A DNA stretch of 64,000 nucleotides from Paraburkholderia sp. (lineage in GTDB: Bacteria > Pseudomonadota > Gammaproteobacteria > Burkholderiales > Burkholderiaceae). Positions 56,536-64,000 of the stretch are shown piece by piece (within the stretch, counting starts at the first letter, position 1; each line of letters begins with the position of its first letter). A program made the translations under genes and the position numbers. A model generated the notes under the pieces. That model had not been told where the DNA came from and did not search any database. It worked only from the letters and a program-made list of their open reading frames with translations. The stretch covers positions 62,001 through 126,000 of the forward strand of contig NZ_JAPWKB010000005.1 in NCBI RefSeq assembly GCF_028283785.1, in the 5' to 3' direction.

Positions 56536-57513
56536 ATGGCAGTCAACCCGCACGCAACCGACGAACGCACCAACCTGACAAGCACCAACCGCTTCGAACT
56601 GTTGCTGTTCCGACTCGGCTCCGTGCCCGGCAGCGACGCTCACGAGTTGTACGGCATCAATGTCTTCAAGGTTCGTGAAATTTCGACGATGCCCGCCGTC
56701 ACGCCGATCGCCGGTTCGTCCGACTACGTGATGGGCGCCGTCAATATTCGCGGCCAGATCATTCCCGTGATCGACTTGCCGCGCCTGATGGGCTGCGAGC
56801 CGACGCGCGGTCGGAACATCCTGCTCGTGACCGAGTTCGCGCGTTCGACGCAGGCGTTCGCGGTCGAGGAAGTGGACGACATCGTGCGGCTGGAGTGGAA
56901 CCAGGTGTTGTCGGCGGAAGGCGCGGTCGGCGGCAGTCTGGTGACCAGCATGGCGCGTATCGACGGTAATACCGGCGACTCGCGGCTCGCGCAGGTGATC
57001 GACGTCGAACAGGTGTTGCGCGACGTGTTCCCGGCACAGCATCCGAGCGTCGATCCGGCTTCCGTCGGCGAAACGCTGCTGCTGCCGCGCGGCTCGAAAA
57101 TCCTCGCCGCCGACGACTCCGGCTTCGCACGCACGCTGATCGAACAGGCGCTGACGGCGATCGGCGCGGATTACGTGATGACGAAAACCGGCGAAGAAGC
57201 ATGGAACGCGTTGCAGGATGTCGCGAAAGCCGCCGAGGAAGACGGCACGCGCGTGCGCGACAAGATCGCGCTGGTGCTGACCGACCTCGAAATGCCGGAA
57301 ATGGACGGCTTCATGCTGACGCGCCGGATCAAAGGCGACGAACGCACCCGCGATCTGCCGGTGATCATCCACTCGTCGCTGACGGGCGCGGCCAACGAGG
57401 CGCATGTCCGCAACGCGGGCGCGAACGGCTACGTGGCGAAATTCCAGGCGAGCGAACTGGCGGAAGTGATCCGTCGCGCGCTTGCCGAAGTACCGGAACA
57501 AGCAGCGGCCTGA
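56536..57513 (+). CDS. cheV: chemotaxis coupling protein CheV
   Basis: 325 residues. N-terminal CheW-like domain (LYGINVFKVREISTMPAVTP; YVMGAVNIRGQIIPVIDLPR) followed by a receiver domain with acidic pair ILAADDSGFART and phospho-acceptor Asp 250 in LVLTDLEMPEMDG, Ser in IIHSSLTG and Lys in YVAKFQASEL. It links chemoreceptors to CheA and its phosphorylation adapts signalling. No other che gene lies here, so it is a solitary gene. Two hairpins follow its stop. Confidence 0.95.
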   Translation: MAVNPHATDERTNLTSTNRFELLLFRLGSVPGSDAHELYGINVFKVREISTMPAVTPIAGSSDYVMGAVNIRGQIIPVIDLPRLMGCEPTRGRNILLVTEFARSTQAFAVEEVDDIVRLEWNQVLSAEGAVGGSLVTSMARIDGNTGDSRLAQVIDVEQVLRDVFPAQHPSVDPASVGETLLLPRGSKILAADDSGFARTLIEQALTAIGADYVMTKTGEEAWNALQDVAKAAEEDGTRVRDKIALVLTDLEMPEMDGFMLTRRIKGDERTRDLPVIIHSSLTGAANEAHVRNAGANGYVAKFQASELAEVIRRALAEVPEQAAA

Positions 57514-57528
57514 ACGGAATAAGGGATT

Positions 57529-57560
57529 CGTTCCCGGCGTCTTCGACAACGCCGGGAACG
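57529..57560 (+). terminator. first hairpin after cheV
   Basis: CGTTCCCGGCGT (57529-57540) pairs exactly with ACGCCGGGAACG (57549-57560), a 12-bp stem with an 8-base loop, without T-tract, 16 bases after the stop. Confidence 0.5.
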
Positions 57561-57566
57561 GTCGTG

Positions 57567-57610
57567 GCAAAAAGGGCGGGTCTTCGATCGCGAAGGCTCG
57601 CCCTTTTTGC
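57567..57610 (+). terminator. rho-independent terminator after cheV
   Basis: GCAAAAAGGGCG (57567-57578) pairs exactly with CGCCCTTTTTGC (57599-57610). The T-run at its right arm makes this the probable true terminator of cheV; the A-run on the left makes it usable in both directions. Confidence 0.75.
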
Positions 57611-57811
57611 GTTATCGGGCGGTTCGAGGTTGCTCGTGTTCGCGCGTCGCGGCAATCCGGGCGCGTGCCGGAAAGCTGCTGAAAGAGTGGGCGTGCGGCG
57701 CGGTGCAAGTGCACCGTGCTACGCTTTCCGCGCGCCAGGCCGCCGCGCGCTGCGGCGGTTTGCGCCGCGAAGCCGTCATTCCAGAACCGCCCACCCGCCC
57801 CACTCGTCTCC

Positions 57812-58948
57812 ATGCTCAAAAACCTCTGGTACGTCGTCGCCCCGTCCACGCAACTGACCGATGCGTTGATGCCGGTGCGCCTGCTCGGCCAGCCGTTCGT
57901 CGCGTTTCGCGATGCCGACGGCCGGCCCTGCGTTCTCTCCGACATCTGCGTGCATCGCGGCGGATCGCTGTCGGCGGGGGCGAAGGTCGGCGGCAGCGTC
58001 CAGTGTCCGTATCACGGCTGGCGCTTCGGCGGCGACGGCGTCTGCACCCACATTCCCGCGCAACCGGATCTGCGGATTCCCGCCAAGGCGCGCGTCGATG
58101 CGTATCCGGTCGAAGAGCGCTACGGCTGGATCTGGGCGTTTATCGGCGATCTGCCTGAAGCCGAACGCCCGCCGCTGCCGCAATTGGACTGGGTCGACGA
58201 TCCGGCCGTGCGGGTCGTACGCGGCCATTTCGACTGGGACGCGAGCTGGGATCGCGTGATCGAAAACGGACTCGACTTCGCGCATGCGCCGTTTGTCCAC
58301 GGCTCGACGTTCGGCGACCCGGATCATCCGGAAATCGACGCGTTCGAGATCGACAATCAGACATGGAGCGCGGTCGCGCGGATGACGATGCGCCGTCCGG
58401 TGCGCCGCGGCTGGTTGCGTCGTCAACCGACCGGCGAACACGTCGACGTCGCGACGACGCCCGGTTACCACCTGTCCGGGCCGTGCGCGACGCTGGAACT
58501 CAAGCCGCGCGACGGCTGGACGATCCATATCGTGTCCGCGCACGTGCCCGTCGATGCGAACCGGACGCGGACCTGGTGGATGATGGGACGCACGTTCCTG
58601 CGCTCGCCGCTGTTCGACCGCAACACGATCGCGCGCAATCTGCGGATCTTCGAACAGGATCACGAAGTCCTCAAACGCGTGCGGCCGGAGCGCGTGCCGG
58701 ATTCGTGGCAGCAGGAAGTGTCGGTGAAATCCGACGCTCTGCAGATCGCGTTCCGCAAGCGCGTGAAAGAACTGGAAACGCGCGGCTGGCGGATCGACGA
58801 AGACCGGCTCGCGCGGGATTACACCGGCCGCGTCGCGTGTGCGGTGCCGGGCCCGGCGCGCCGCCAGGTCGTCAACTGGGCGATCGATCCGATCCCGACG
58901 CGGCCCGGCTCATCACGGGATGAGCATATTCAGAGCGAGCCTACATAA
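57812..58948 (+). CDS. Rieske aromatic ring-hydroxylating oxygenase, alpha subunit (VanA-like)
   Basis: 378 residues from the Met of MLKNLWYV. Rieske [2Fe-2S] ligands C46, H48, C65 and H68 (CVHRGG ... CPYHGW). The mononuclear iron region starts ENGLDFAHAPFVHGSTFG with the family's Asp and two His. Closest known group by length and pattern is vanillate O-demethylase oxygenase and related phenolic-ether demethylases. No reductase (VanB) or permease is adjacent in the window, so the natural partner and substrate are unknown. Upstream extension lacks a ribosome site. Confidence 0.88.
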   Translation: MLKNLWYVVAPSTQLTDALMPVRLLGQPFVAFRDADGRPCVLSDICVHRGGSLSAGAKVGGSVQCPYHGWRFGGDGVCTHIPAQPDLRIPAKARVDAYPVEERYGWIWAFIGDLPEAERPPLPQLDWVDDPAVRVVRGHFDWDASWDRVIENGLDFAHAPFVHGSTFGDPDHPEIDAFEIDNQTWSAVARMTMRRPVRRGWLRRQPTGEHVDVATTPGYHLSGPCATLELKPRDGWTIHIVSAHVPVDANRTRTWWMMGRTFLRSPLFDRNTIARNLRIFEQDHEVLKRVRPERVPDSWQQEVSVKSDALQIAFRKRVKELETRGWRIDEDRLARDYTGRVACAVPGPARRQVVNWAIDPIPTRPGSSRDEHIQSEPT

Positions 58949-59123
58949 CGCTTTCGATATAAACAAAATAACGTATACAAATATTTCCGGACAAATTGGC
59001 CTTCGAATATCGGGCTAGATCAGGACCGTTGTGCCGGTTTCGGCATCGCGGATTCCCGGCTGGCATCAATCGATTCATCCGAATCACATAAAACCCGACA
59101 TTCCACTCGTTCACGGAGATCCC

Positions 59124-60290
59124 ATGAAGGCCACGATGACTCGCGCGCTCAGCCAGTCGCTCAAGAACACAGTTGCCCGCTCAGTTGGCAAGTCATTCGG
59201 CAAGTCGCTGGTGCCGACTTCCCTCGTCGCCGCGTTGTGCGCGACGCTCGCGTTCAGCGCCGGCGCGGCCAGCGCCGCGACGACCGCGCCGATCGGGATC
59301 GCGTTCGTCTACCTCGGCAACCCCGGCGACGCCGGCTGGACCTATGCGCATGAACAGGGCGTGAAGGCGATCGAAGCGAAATACGGCGACAAGATCAAGG
59401 TGACGCGCGTCGAGAATGTGCCGGAATCGGCGGATTCGGAGCGCGTGTTCCGCGACCTCGCGAACAAGGGCAACAAGATCATCGTCGGCACGAGTTTCGG
59501 TTTCCAGGATTTCGAACTGAAGGTCGCGAAGGATTTCCCGGACACCGTGTTCGAACACGCGACCGGCTACAAGAAGGCGCCGAACTTCGGCACCTATGAC
59601 GTCCGGACGTATCAGAGCGCGTATCTGGCGGGCGTGGTCGGCGGGTATACGTCGAAGAGCGGCGTGCTGGGCTTCGTCGGCTCGGTGCCGGTACCGGAAG
59701 TGGTCCGCAACATCAATGCATTCACGATGGGCGCGCGCTCGGTGAATCCGAACGCGAAGGTCAAGGTCGTGTGGATCAACAGCTGGTTCGATCCGGGCCT
59801 CGAAAAGCAGGCAGCCGAAACGCTGATCGGCCAGGGCGCCGACGTGCTGATCCAGAACACCGACTCGACCGCGACCATGCAGACCGCCGAACAGAAGCAC
59901 GTTCACGCGTTCGGCTGGGATTCGAACATGAAGAAGTTCGGTCCGCATGCGCATCTGGGTTCGTGCGTCAGCTATTGGGACGTGTACTACTCGCATCTGG
60001 TCGATCAGGTTCAGTCGGGCAAATGGACCAACGCGCCGGTCTGGTGGGGCATGAAGGAAAAAGCGCTGGATCTGGAAGACATCAACAAGGACGCCGTGTC
60101 GGCAACCGCGCAGAAGGCCGAAGCGCAGAAGCATGACGACATCCGCACCGGCAAGTTCGACGTGTTCGCCGGTCCGATCAAGGATCAATCGGGCGCGATC
60201 AAGGTCGCCGCAGGCAAGTCGCTGAGCGACGCGGAACTGTCGCGACTGAACTGGTTCGTCGAAGGCGTCGACGGCACGCTGCCGAAGTAA
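59124..60290 (+). CDS. BMP-family ABC transporter substrate-binding protein
   Basis: 388 residues. Start Met with GGAG seven bases upstream; long positively charged head and Sec signal (PTSLVAALCATLAFSAGAAS then AA). Mature domain of the basic membrane protein family: IGIAFVYLGNPGDAGWTYAH, FEHATGYKKAPNFGTYDVRT, GVLGFVGSVPVPEVVRNINA, NSWFDPGLEKQAAETLIGQG and CVSYWDVYYSHLVDQVQSGK. Such proteins bind nucleosides or purines for ABC uptake. No permease or ATPase gene is within the window. The next gene is a nucleoside deaminase, 60 bases downstream, consistent with purine use. Confidence 0.9.
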   Translation: MKATMTRALSQSLKNTVARSVGKSFGKSLVPTSLVAALCATLAFSAGAASAATTAPIGIAFVYLGNPGDAGWTYAHEQGVKAIEAKYGDKIKVTRVENVPESADSERVFRDLANKGNKIIVGTSFGFQDFELKVAKDFPDTVFEHATGYKKAPNFGTYDVRTYQSAYLAGVVGGYTSKSGVLGFVGSVPVPEVVRNINAFTMGARSVNPNAKVKVVWINSWFDPGLEKQAAETLIGQGADVLIQNTDSTATMQTAEQKHVHAFGWDSNMKKFGPHAHLGSCVSYWDVYYSHLVDQVQSGKWTNAPVWWGMKEKALDLEDINKDAVSATAQKAEAQKHDDIRTGKFDVFAGPIKDQSGAIKVAAGKSLSDAELSRLNWFVEGVDGTLPK

Positions 60291-60350
60291 TCTGACGGAC
60301 GGGCATTCCCCGCCAGCACAATCATCAGAATAGACACACGAGGAGACAGC

Positions 60351-60899
60351 ATGAGCCTGACCATCGCGCCGACGGATTCCGACGGCACGCCGACGTACCC
60401 GCCACAAGGCCTGACACCGACGCGCGAGCAGATCGTGCGTCATCTTGGGCATGCGAGTCGGGTGGCGGAGCGGGCCACGTTGATGGGACACCATCCGTTC
60501 GGCGCGATTCTGGTTGGGCCGGATCAGGAGACCGTGTTGATGGAGCAGGGCAACGTCGACACGGTGAATCATGCGGAGTCGGTGCTGGCGCGGGTGGCCG
60601 CGATGAACTTCACGGCGGAGTATCTGTGGGGATGCACGTTGTACACGACGGTCGAGCCGTGTTGCATGTGCGCGGGCACGGCGTACTGGGCGAACATCGG
60701 CCGGGTGGTATACGGGATGACCGAAGAGCGGCTTCTGGCCGCGACCGGCGACCACAGCGAAAACCCGACGATGAGCGTCTCCTCGCGATATGTATTCGAT
60801 CACTGCCAGAAGCCAGTCGAACTGATCGGCCCGATCGAGGAAGTGGAAGAAGAAGTCATGAGCGTGCAGCGCACCTTCTGGACAAAGCGAACCCAGTAA
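60351..60899 (+). CDS. nucleoside/base deaminase (cytidine and deoxycytidylate deaminase fold)
   Basis: 182 residues. Zinc site HAE (74-76) and PCCMC (Pro 103, Cys 104, Cys 107), the canonical HAE...PCxxC pattern. Similar in fold and length to guanine deaminases and TadA-like enzymes; the HPFGAILV, TVNHAESVLA and TTVEPCCMCAG segments resemble guanine/adenosine-type deaminases. Substrate not certain. GAGGAGAC precedes the ATG. Its pairing with a BMP binding protein suggests a salvage or catabolic role for purines. Confidence 0.88.
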   Translation: MSLTIAPTDSDGTPTYPPQGLTPTREQIVRHLGHASRVAERATLMGHHPFGAILVGPDQETVLMEQGNVDTVNHAESVLARVAAMNFTAEYLWGCTLYTTVEPCCMCAGTAYWANIGRVVYGMTEERLLAATGDHSENPTMSVSSRYVFDHCQKPVELIGPIEEVEEEVMSVQRTFWTKRTQ

Positions 60900-61429
60900 A
60901 AAGCAGCCCAAAAAGACCCAAAAGACCCCAAAGACCCAAAAGCCGCCCCACCCGTCCTACGAAGAGTCGGTTGGTTCCAGGCGGCTTTCTTTTGCCTACT
61001 TTTCTTTGCCAAGACAAAGAAAAGTAGGTGCGGTCCCGCACAGGGACGATGCGTGGGGTGGCGACGCGAACGCGGGACGAGCGCCAGAGGCGAGAAAACC
61101 GACCCAGCGCAGAGAGAAACGCGCGACGCCAGCCCCAAACAAAAAAACAAAAAACAAAAAATCCAACCCATGCTCCGCTGCGTGGAATCCCATTCCGAAA
61201 TACAATACCGCCCGTACCAAATAAAAACGCCACCCACCGCGCCGTACCACAAGCGCGGCGCGCGTCGTGCAAAAAAGCATCAAGCCAAGCCGTTCGGCAA
61301 TCAGCAAAAAAAGCAGATCAGGGAGAGTAAGACAATGGTCCTTCGCGACCAGGCACAGCAGCGTTACGACTTGCCGGCGGCGATCCACGCCACGCCGCGC
61401 ACGCGCCACGCCCACGCGCGCCGCATTCG
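60900..61429. other. purine-rich, repeat-containing intergenic region
   Basis: 530 bases with a run of AAAAGACCC-like short repeats (60900-60945), a perfect 14-bp inverted repeat (60995-61028) and long A-rich tracts (61138-61165 and 61300-61325). No gene is supported. The aaeB promoter must lie near its right end. Confidence 0.6.
60995..61028. repeat. 14-bp inverted repeat, dispersed-type hairpin
   Basis: CCTACTTTTCTTTG (60995-61008) and CAAAGAAAAGTAGG (61015-61028) are exact complements around CCAAGA. I recognise this TACTTTTCTTTG...CAAAGAAAAGTA hairpin, followed by a GC-rich GGTGCGGTCCCGCACAGGGA, as a dispersed repeat in Burkholderia-group genomes; that memory is not checked. It may also terminate the deaminase transcript. 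Confidence 0.7.
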
Positions 61430-63592
61430 ATGATCTACCCGTCCGTCCGCGACTGGCTGTTCTCGGTCAAAACCTTCGCCGCCGCGATGCTCGCGCTGTA
61501 CATCGGGCTGAAGATGGAACTGCCGCGCCCTTACTGGGCGATGGCCAGCGTCTATATCGTGTCGAACCCGTTCGTCGGCGCGACCCGTTCCAAGGCGCTG
61601 TATCGCGCGCTCGGCACCGCGCTCGGCGCCGCCGGCGCGGTGCTGATCGTGCCGCCCTTCGTCGAATCGCCGTTCCTGTTTACGCTGATCGTCGGTGCAT
61701 GGACCGGCACCCTGCTGTTTCTGGCGATGTCCGATCGCACCGCGCGCAGCTACGTATTCCTGCTGGCCGGTTATACGCTGCCCCTGATCGCTTTCCCCGC
61801 CGTCACGAATCCCACCGCCGTGTTCGACCTGGCGATCGCGCGGACCGAGGAAATCACGCTCGGCATCGTCTGCGCGAGCATCGTCGGCAGTGTGGTGTTG
61901 CCGAGCCGCCTTGCGCCGACGCTGATCGAACGCACCGACGCATGGTTCCGCGACGCCGCCTTCTACGCGCGCGAAACGCTGTCCGGGCGGATTTCGGGCA
62001 AGCAGATTTCGGCGACGCGGCAACGGCTTGCGGCTACCGTCAACGGCCTCGAATTCCTGCTCAGCCAACTGTCTTACGACCACACCCGCCCCGACATCCT
62101 GGCGCGCGCACAAGCGCTGCGCGGCCGGATGCAGATCCTGTTGCCGGTGATGTCGTCGCTGGCCGATCCGCTGATCGCGTTGCTGGCGGATCAACGCCGC
62201 CGTCCGCCTGAAATGGACGCGCTGGTCGCCGACGTCATCAAATGGTTCGACCAGCCGATTCCCAACGCAAGGTACGGCGACCAGCCCGACGCCGATGCCG
62301 ACGCGCTGCGCACGCGCATCAACGCGATGCAACCGACCACGCCGCAACTCGCCACCTGGGAAGGCGCGTTGATCTCGAACGCGCTGTGGCGGCTGCGTCA
62401 GCTGATCGACATCTGGCAGGACTGCCGGACCTTGCGCGTGATCATCACGCGCGAACAGGGTTCGTGGCGGCCGCATTTCCGCCACTGGCGGCTCGGCGGC
62501 ACCGAACGCTTCTTCGACCGCGGACTGATGCTGTTTTCGACCGTCACCGTGGTCGGTGCGATTCTGGTCGCGTGCGGGATCTGGATCAGCTCCGGCTGGG
62601 CCGACGGCGCCGGCGCGGCGACGCTCGCCGCCGTGGCGTGCTGCTTCTTCGCGTCGCTCGACGAACCCGCGCCGCAGGTGTTCAAGTTCTTCGCCGCGAC
62701 CTCCGTCAGCGTCGTGCTGGCCGGGCTGTACCTATTTGTCGTGCTGCCGCACGTCCACGATTTCCCGATGCTCGTGCTGCTGTTCGCGGGGCCGTTCATC
62801 CTGGTCGGCACGATGATTCCGCGTCCGCAGTTCAATATGGTGACGATGCTGACCGCCGTGAACACGGCCACTTTTATCAGCATCCAGAACGCCTACGACG
62901 CCGATTTCCTGGTGTTTCTGAACAGCAATATCGCGGGCGTCGCCGGTTTGCTGTTTGCATTCCTGTGGACCAAGGTGACCCGCCCATTCGGCGCGGAACT
63001 CGCGGCCGCCCGGCTGCTGCGCTCCACGTGGGCGGACGTCGCGCTGAGCGCATCGACTGCGCCGCTTCTCGATCAACGCAACTTCTACGCGCGCATGCTC
63101 GACCGGTTGATGCAGCTGATTCCACGGCTCGCCGCGACCGACGATCACCGGCATCCGTCGATCGAAAGCTTTCGGGATATGCGCGTCGCGCTGAACGCGC
63201 TGGATCTGCGGCGCTCGCGGCGCAAGCTGAGCGGCGACGTGCCCGACGCGATCGACCGCGTGCTGGCCGATGTCAGCGCCTATTTCCAGCACAACGTCGA
63301 GCGGCGCAGCCGCCAGACCGTGCCGCCGGAACTGCTGACGACCATCGACCGCGCGGTGGCCCGCGTGACCGCCGAAGGTCTCGCCCGCGAAGCCGCAGGC
63401 GACAATCTGCCGACCGATGCCGACACCGGCCCCGGCACCCTCGATTACACCGACGCCGACGCGCCCGGCGCGACCAGCAACACGCAACGCTGGCTGCGCG
63501 ACGCGCTGCATGCGCTGATCGGGATGCGTCTGTCGCTGTTCCCGGCCGCATCCGGCGCGCCGCTTCCGCCGAACGGAGGGACCGCCGCATGA
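61430..63592 (+). CDS. aaeB: FUSC-family aromatic acid efflux protein (AaeB-like)
   Basis: 720 residues. Two membrane blocks of about six helices each: N-terminal (SVKTFAAAMLALYIGLKMEL; YWAMASVYIVSNPFVGATRS) and central (GAILVACGIWISSGWADGAG; FKFFAATSVSVVLAGLYLFV), separated and followed by large cytoplasmic helical domains. This is the fusaric acid resistance/p-hydroxybenzoic acid efflux family. With the membrane-fusion partner after it, it exports aromatic acids. Start ATG lacks a strong ribosome site. It heads the aaeB-aaeX-aaeA operon. Confidence 0.9.
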   Translation: MIYPSVRDWLFSVKTFAAAMLALYIGLKMELPRPYWAMASVYIVSNPFVGATRSKALYRALGTALGAAGAVLIVPPFVESPFLFTLIVGAWTGTLLFLAMSDRTARSYVFLLAGYTLPLIAFPAVTNPTAVFDLAIARTEEITLGIVCASIVGSVVLPSRLAPTLIERTDAWFRDAAFYARETLSGRISGKQISATRQRLAATVNGLEFLLSQLSYDHTRPDILARAQALRGRMQILLPVMSSLADPLIALLADQRRRPPEMDALVADVIKWFDQPIPNARYGDQPDADADALRTRINAMQPTTPQLATWEGALISNALWRLRQLIDIWQDCRTLRVIITREQGSWRPHFRHWRLGGTERFFDRGLMLFSTVTVVGAILVACGIWISSGWADGAGAATLAAVACCFFASLDEPAPQVFKFFAATSVSVVLAGLYLFVVLPHVHDFPMLVLLFAGPFILVGTMIPRPQFNMVTMLTAVNTATFISIQNAYDADFLVFLNSNIAGVAGLLFAFLWTKVTRPFGAELAAARLLRSTWADVALSASTAPLLDQRNFYARMLDRLMQLIPRLAATDDHRHPSIESFRDMRVALNALDLRRSRRKLSGDVPDAIDRVLADVSAYFQHNVERRSRQTVPPELLTTIDRAVARVTAEGLAREAAGDNLPTDADTGPGTLDYTDADAPGATSNTQRWLRDALHALIGMRLSLFPAASGAPLPPNGGTAA

Positions 63593-63647
63593 AATCCCAG
63601 CCCGTCTATCCGATGTCCCTTCTGTCTTTAGCGTTACACACCCCCCG

Positions 63648-63857
63648 ATGATCGGCGAAATCGATATCTTTGGCGTCTTTGTCCCCGCCGTGCTCGTGCT
63701 GATGCTGGTCGCGTACCTGATCAATATCGCCGTGCGCGCCGTGCTGGGGCGTGTCGGCCTGTACCGTTTCGTCTGGCATCGTTCCATTTTCGATCTCGGC
63801 ATCTATGTTCTGGTGCTGGGCCTTGTCGTTGTCGTCTCGCATCGATTCTTAACGTGA
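63648..63857 (+). CDS. aaeX: DUF1656 (AaeX-like) small membrane protein
   Basis: 69 residues with two helices (VFVPAVLVLMLVAYLINIAV; IYVLVLGLVVVVSHRFLT) and the DUF1656 signature MIGEIDIFGVFVP. Found with aromatic acid efflux pumps; precise role unknown. It starts 55 bases after aaeB, and its stop overlaps the next GTG start by three bases (GTGA). Confidence 0.9.
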   Translation: MIGEIDIFGVFVPAVLVLMLVAYLINIAVRAVLGRVGLYRFVWHRSIFDLGIYVLVLGLVVVVSHRFLT

Positions 63858-64000
63858 AAAAAACCTGGTTCTCCGTCGGGCAGATTCTTCTGACCCTGAT
63901 CGTCGTCGCGATCGCCGCCGTCGTGCTGTGGAAGATGGTCGACTACTACATGTACACGCCGTGGACGCGTGACGGTCACGTGCGCGCCGACGTGATTCAG
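63854..64000 (+). CDS. aaeA: membrane fusion protein of aromatic acid efflux (AaeA-like), 3' end outside window
   Basis: First 49 codons visible, from a GTG that overlaps the aaeX stop. One N-terminal membrane helix (QILLTLIVVAIAAVVLWKMV) and then the hallmark DYYMYTPWTRDGHVRADV of HlyD-family periplasmic adaptors from the AaeA/EmrA branch. It links AaeB to an outer-membrane channel. Truncated only by the window edge. Confidence 0.9.
   Translation, partial: MKKTWFSVGQILLTLIVVAIAAVVLWKMVDYYMYTPWTRDGHVRADVIQ

Noticed and set aside
59193-60911. Minus-strand frame of about 570 codons over the BMP and deaminase genes
   Set aside because: It covers two well-supported genes antisense and shows no family features.

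Overview
The window is GC-rich, densely coded DNA from a Burkholderiaceae chromosome, most likely Paraburkholderia or a close relative. This rests on DUF2968, DUF4148 and DUF2252 proteins, oxalate genes, an aaeB-aaeX-aaeA type efflux set and a bacteriophytochrome locus. No rRNA, tRNA, CRISPR array, insertion sequence or prophage was seen. The first and last genes are cut by the window edges.

Layout. (1) 1-12.8 kb is housekeeping and conserved genes: a LysM lipoprotein (partial), a cupin, DUF2968 and DUF4148 proteins, 6-phosphogluconate dehydrogenase, a DUF938 methyltransferase, a sirtuin/OXLD1-like/SDR group, a polysaccharide deacetylase, a DUF2252 protein, an M23 peptidase and a lipoprotein. 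(2) 12.8-26.3 kb is one minus-strand Wzx/Wzy exopolysaccharide cluster: wcaJ-wza-wzb-wzc-wecB-wecC-wzx-GT4-lyase-wecG/tagA-wzy-acetyltransferase. It should make an acidic polymer containing ManNAcA, started by a hexose-1-phosphate transferase. (3) 26.8-37.2 kb is an oxalate-uptake and activation region: two OFA-family oxalate/formate antiporters (one with a 42-residue partner), frc, an FAH-family gene, a truncated PntB-like membrane protein, two LysR regulators and a GntR/FCD regulator. Two matching inverted-repeat operators flank the GntR gene. No oxalyl-CoA decarboxylase gene is present here. (4) 37.2-47.5 kb holds a trimeric autotransporter adhesin, a DUF2278 protein, a Tat-exported purple-acid-phosphatase-like enzyme, a sensor kinase, a YadG/YadH-like ABC exporter and an asparaginase. 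(5) 47.6-57.5 kb is a signalling block. bphP and a response regulator run on the plus strand. Converging on them is a minus-strand run of a KaiC-like double ATPase, a response regulator, heme oxygenase and a PAS histidine kinase. cheV lies beyond. (6) 57.8-64 kb holds a Rieske oxygenase, an orphan BMP-family binding protein with a nucleoside deaminase, a dispersed-type repeat, and an aaeB-aaeX-aaeA efflux operon running off the end.

The most interesting system is the combined phytochrome, heme oxygenase and KaiC-like locus. The heme oxygenase that would make the phytochrome chromophore is not in the phytochrome operon. It sits among the KaiC-like, response regulator and kinase genes, which suggests one red/far-red-responsive network. 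Also notable are the ManNAcA-type exopolysaccharide with its own lyase, the paired GntR operators, and several small overlapping reading frames.
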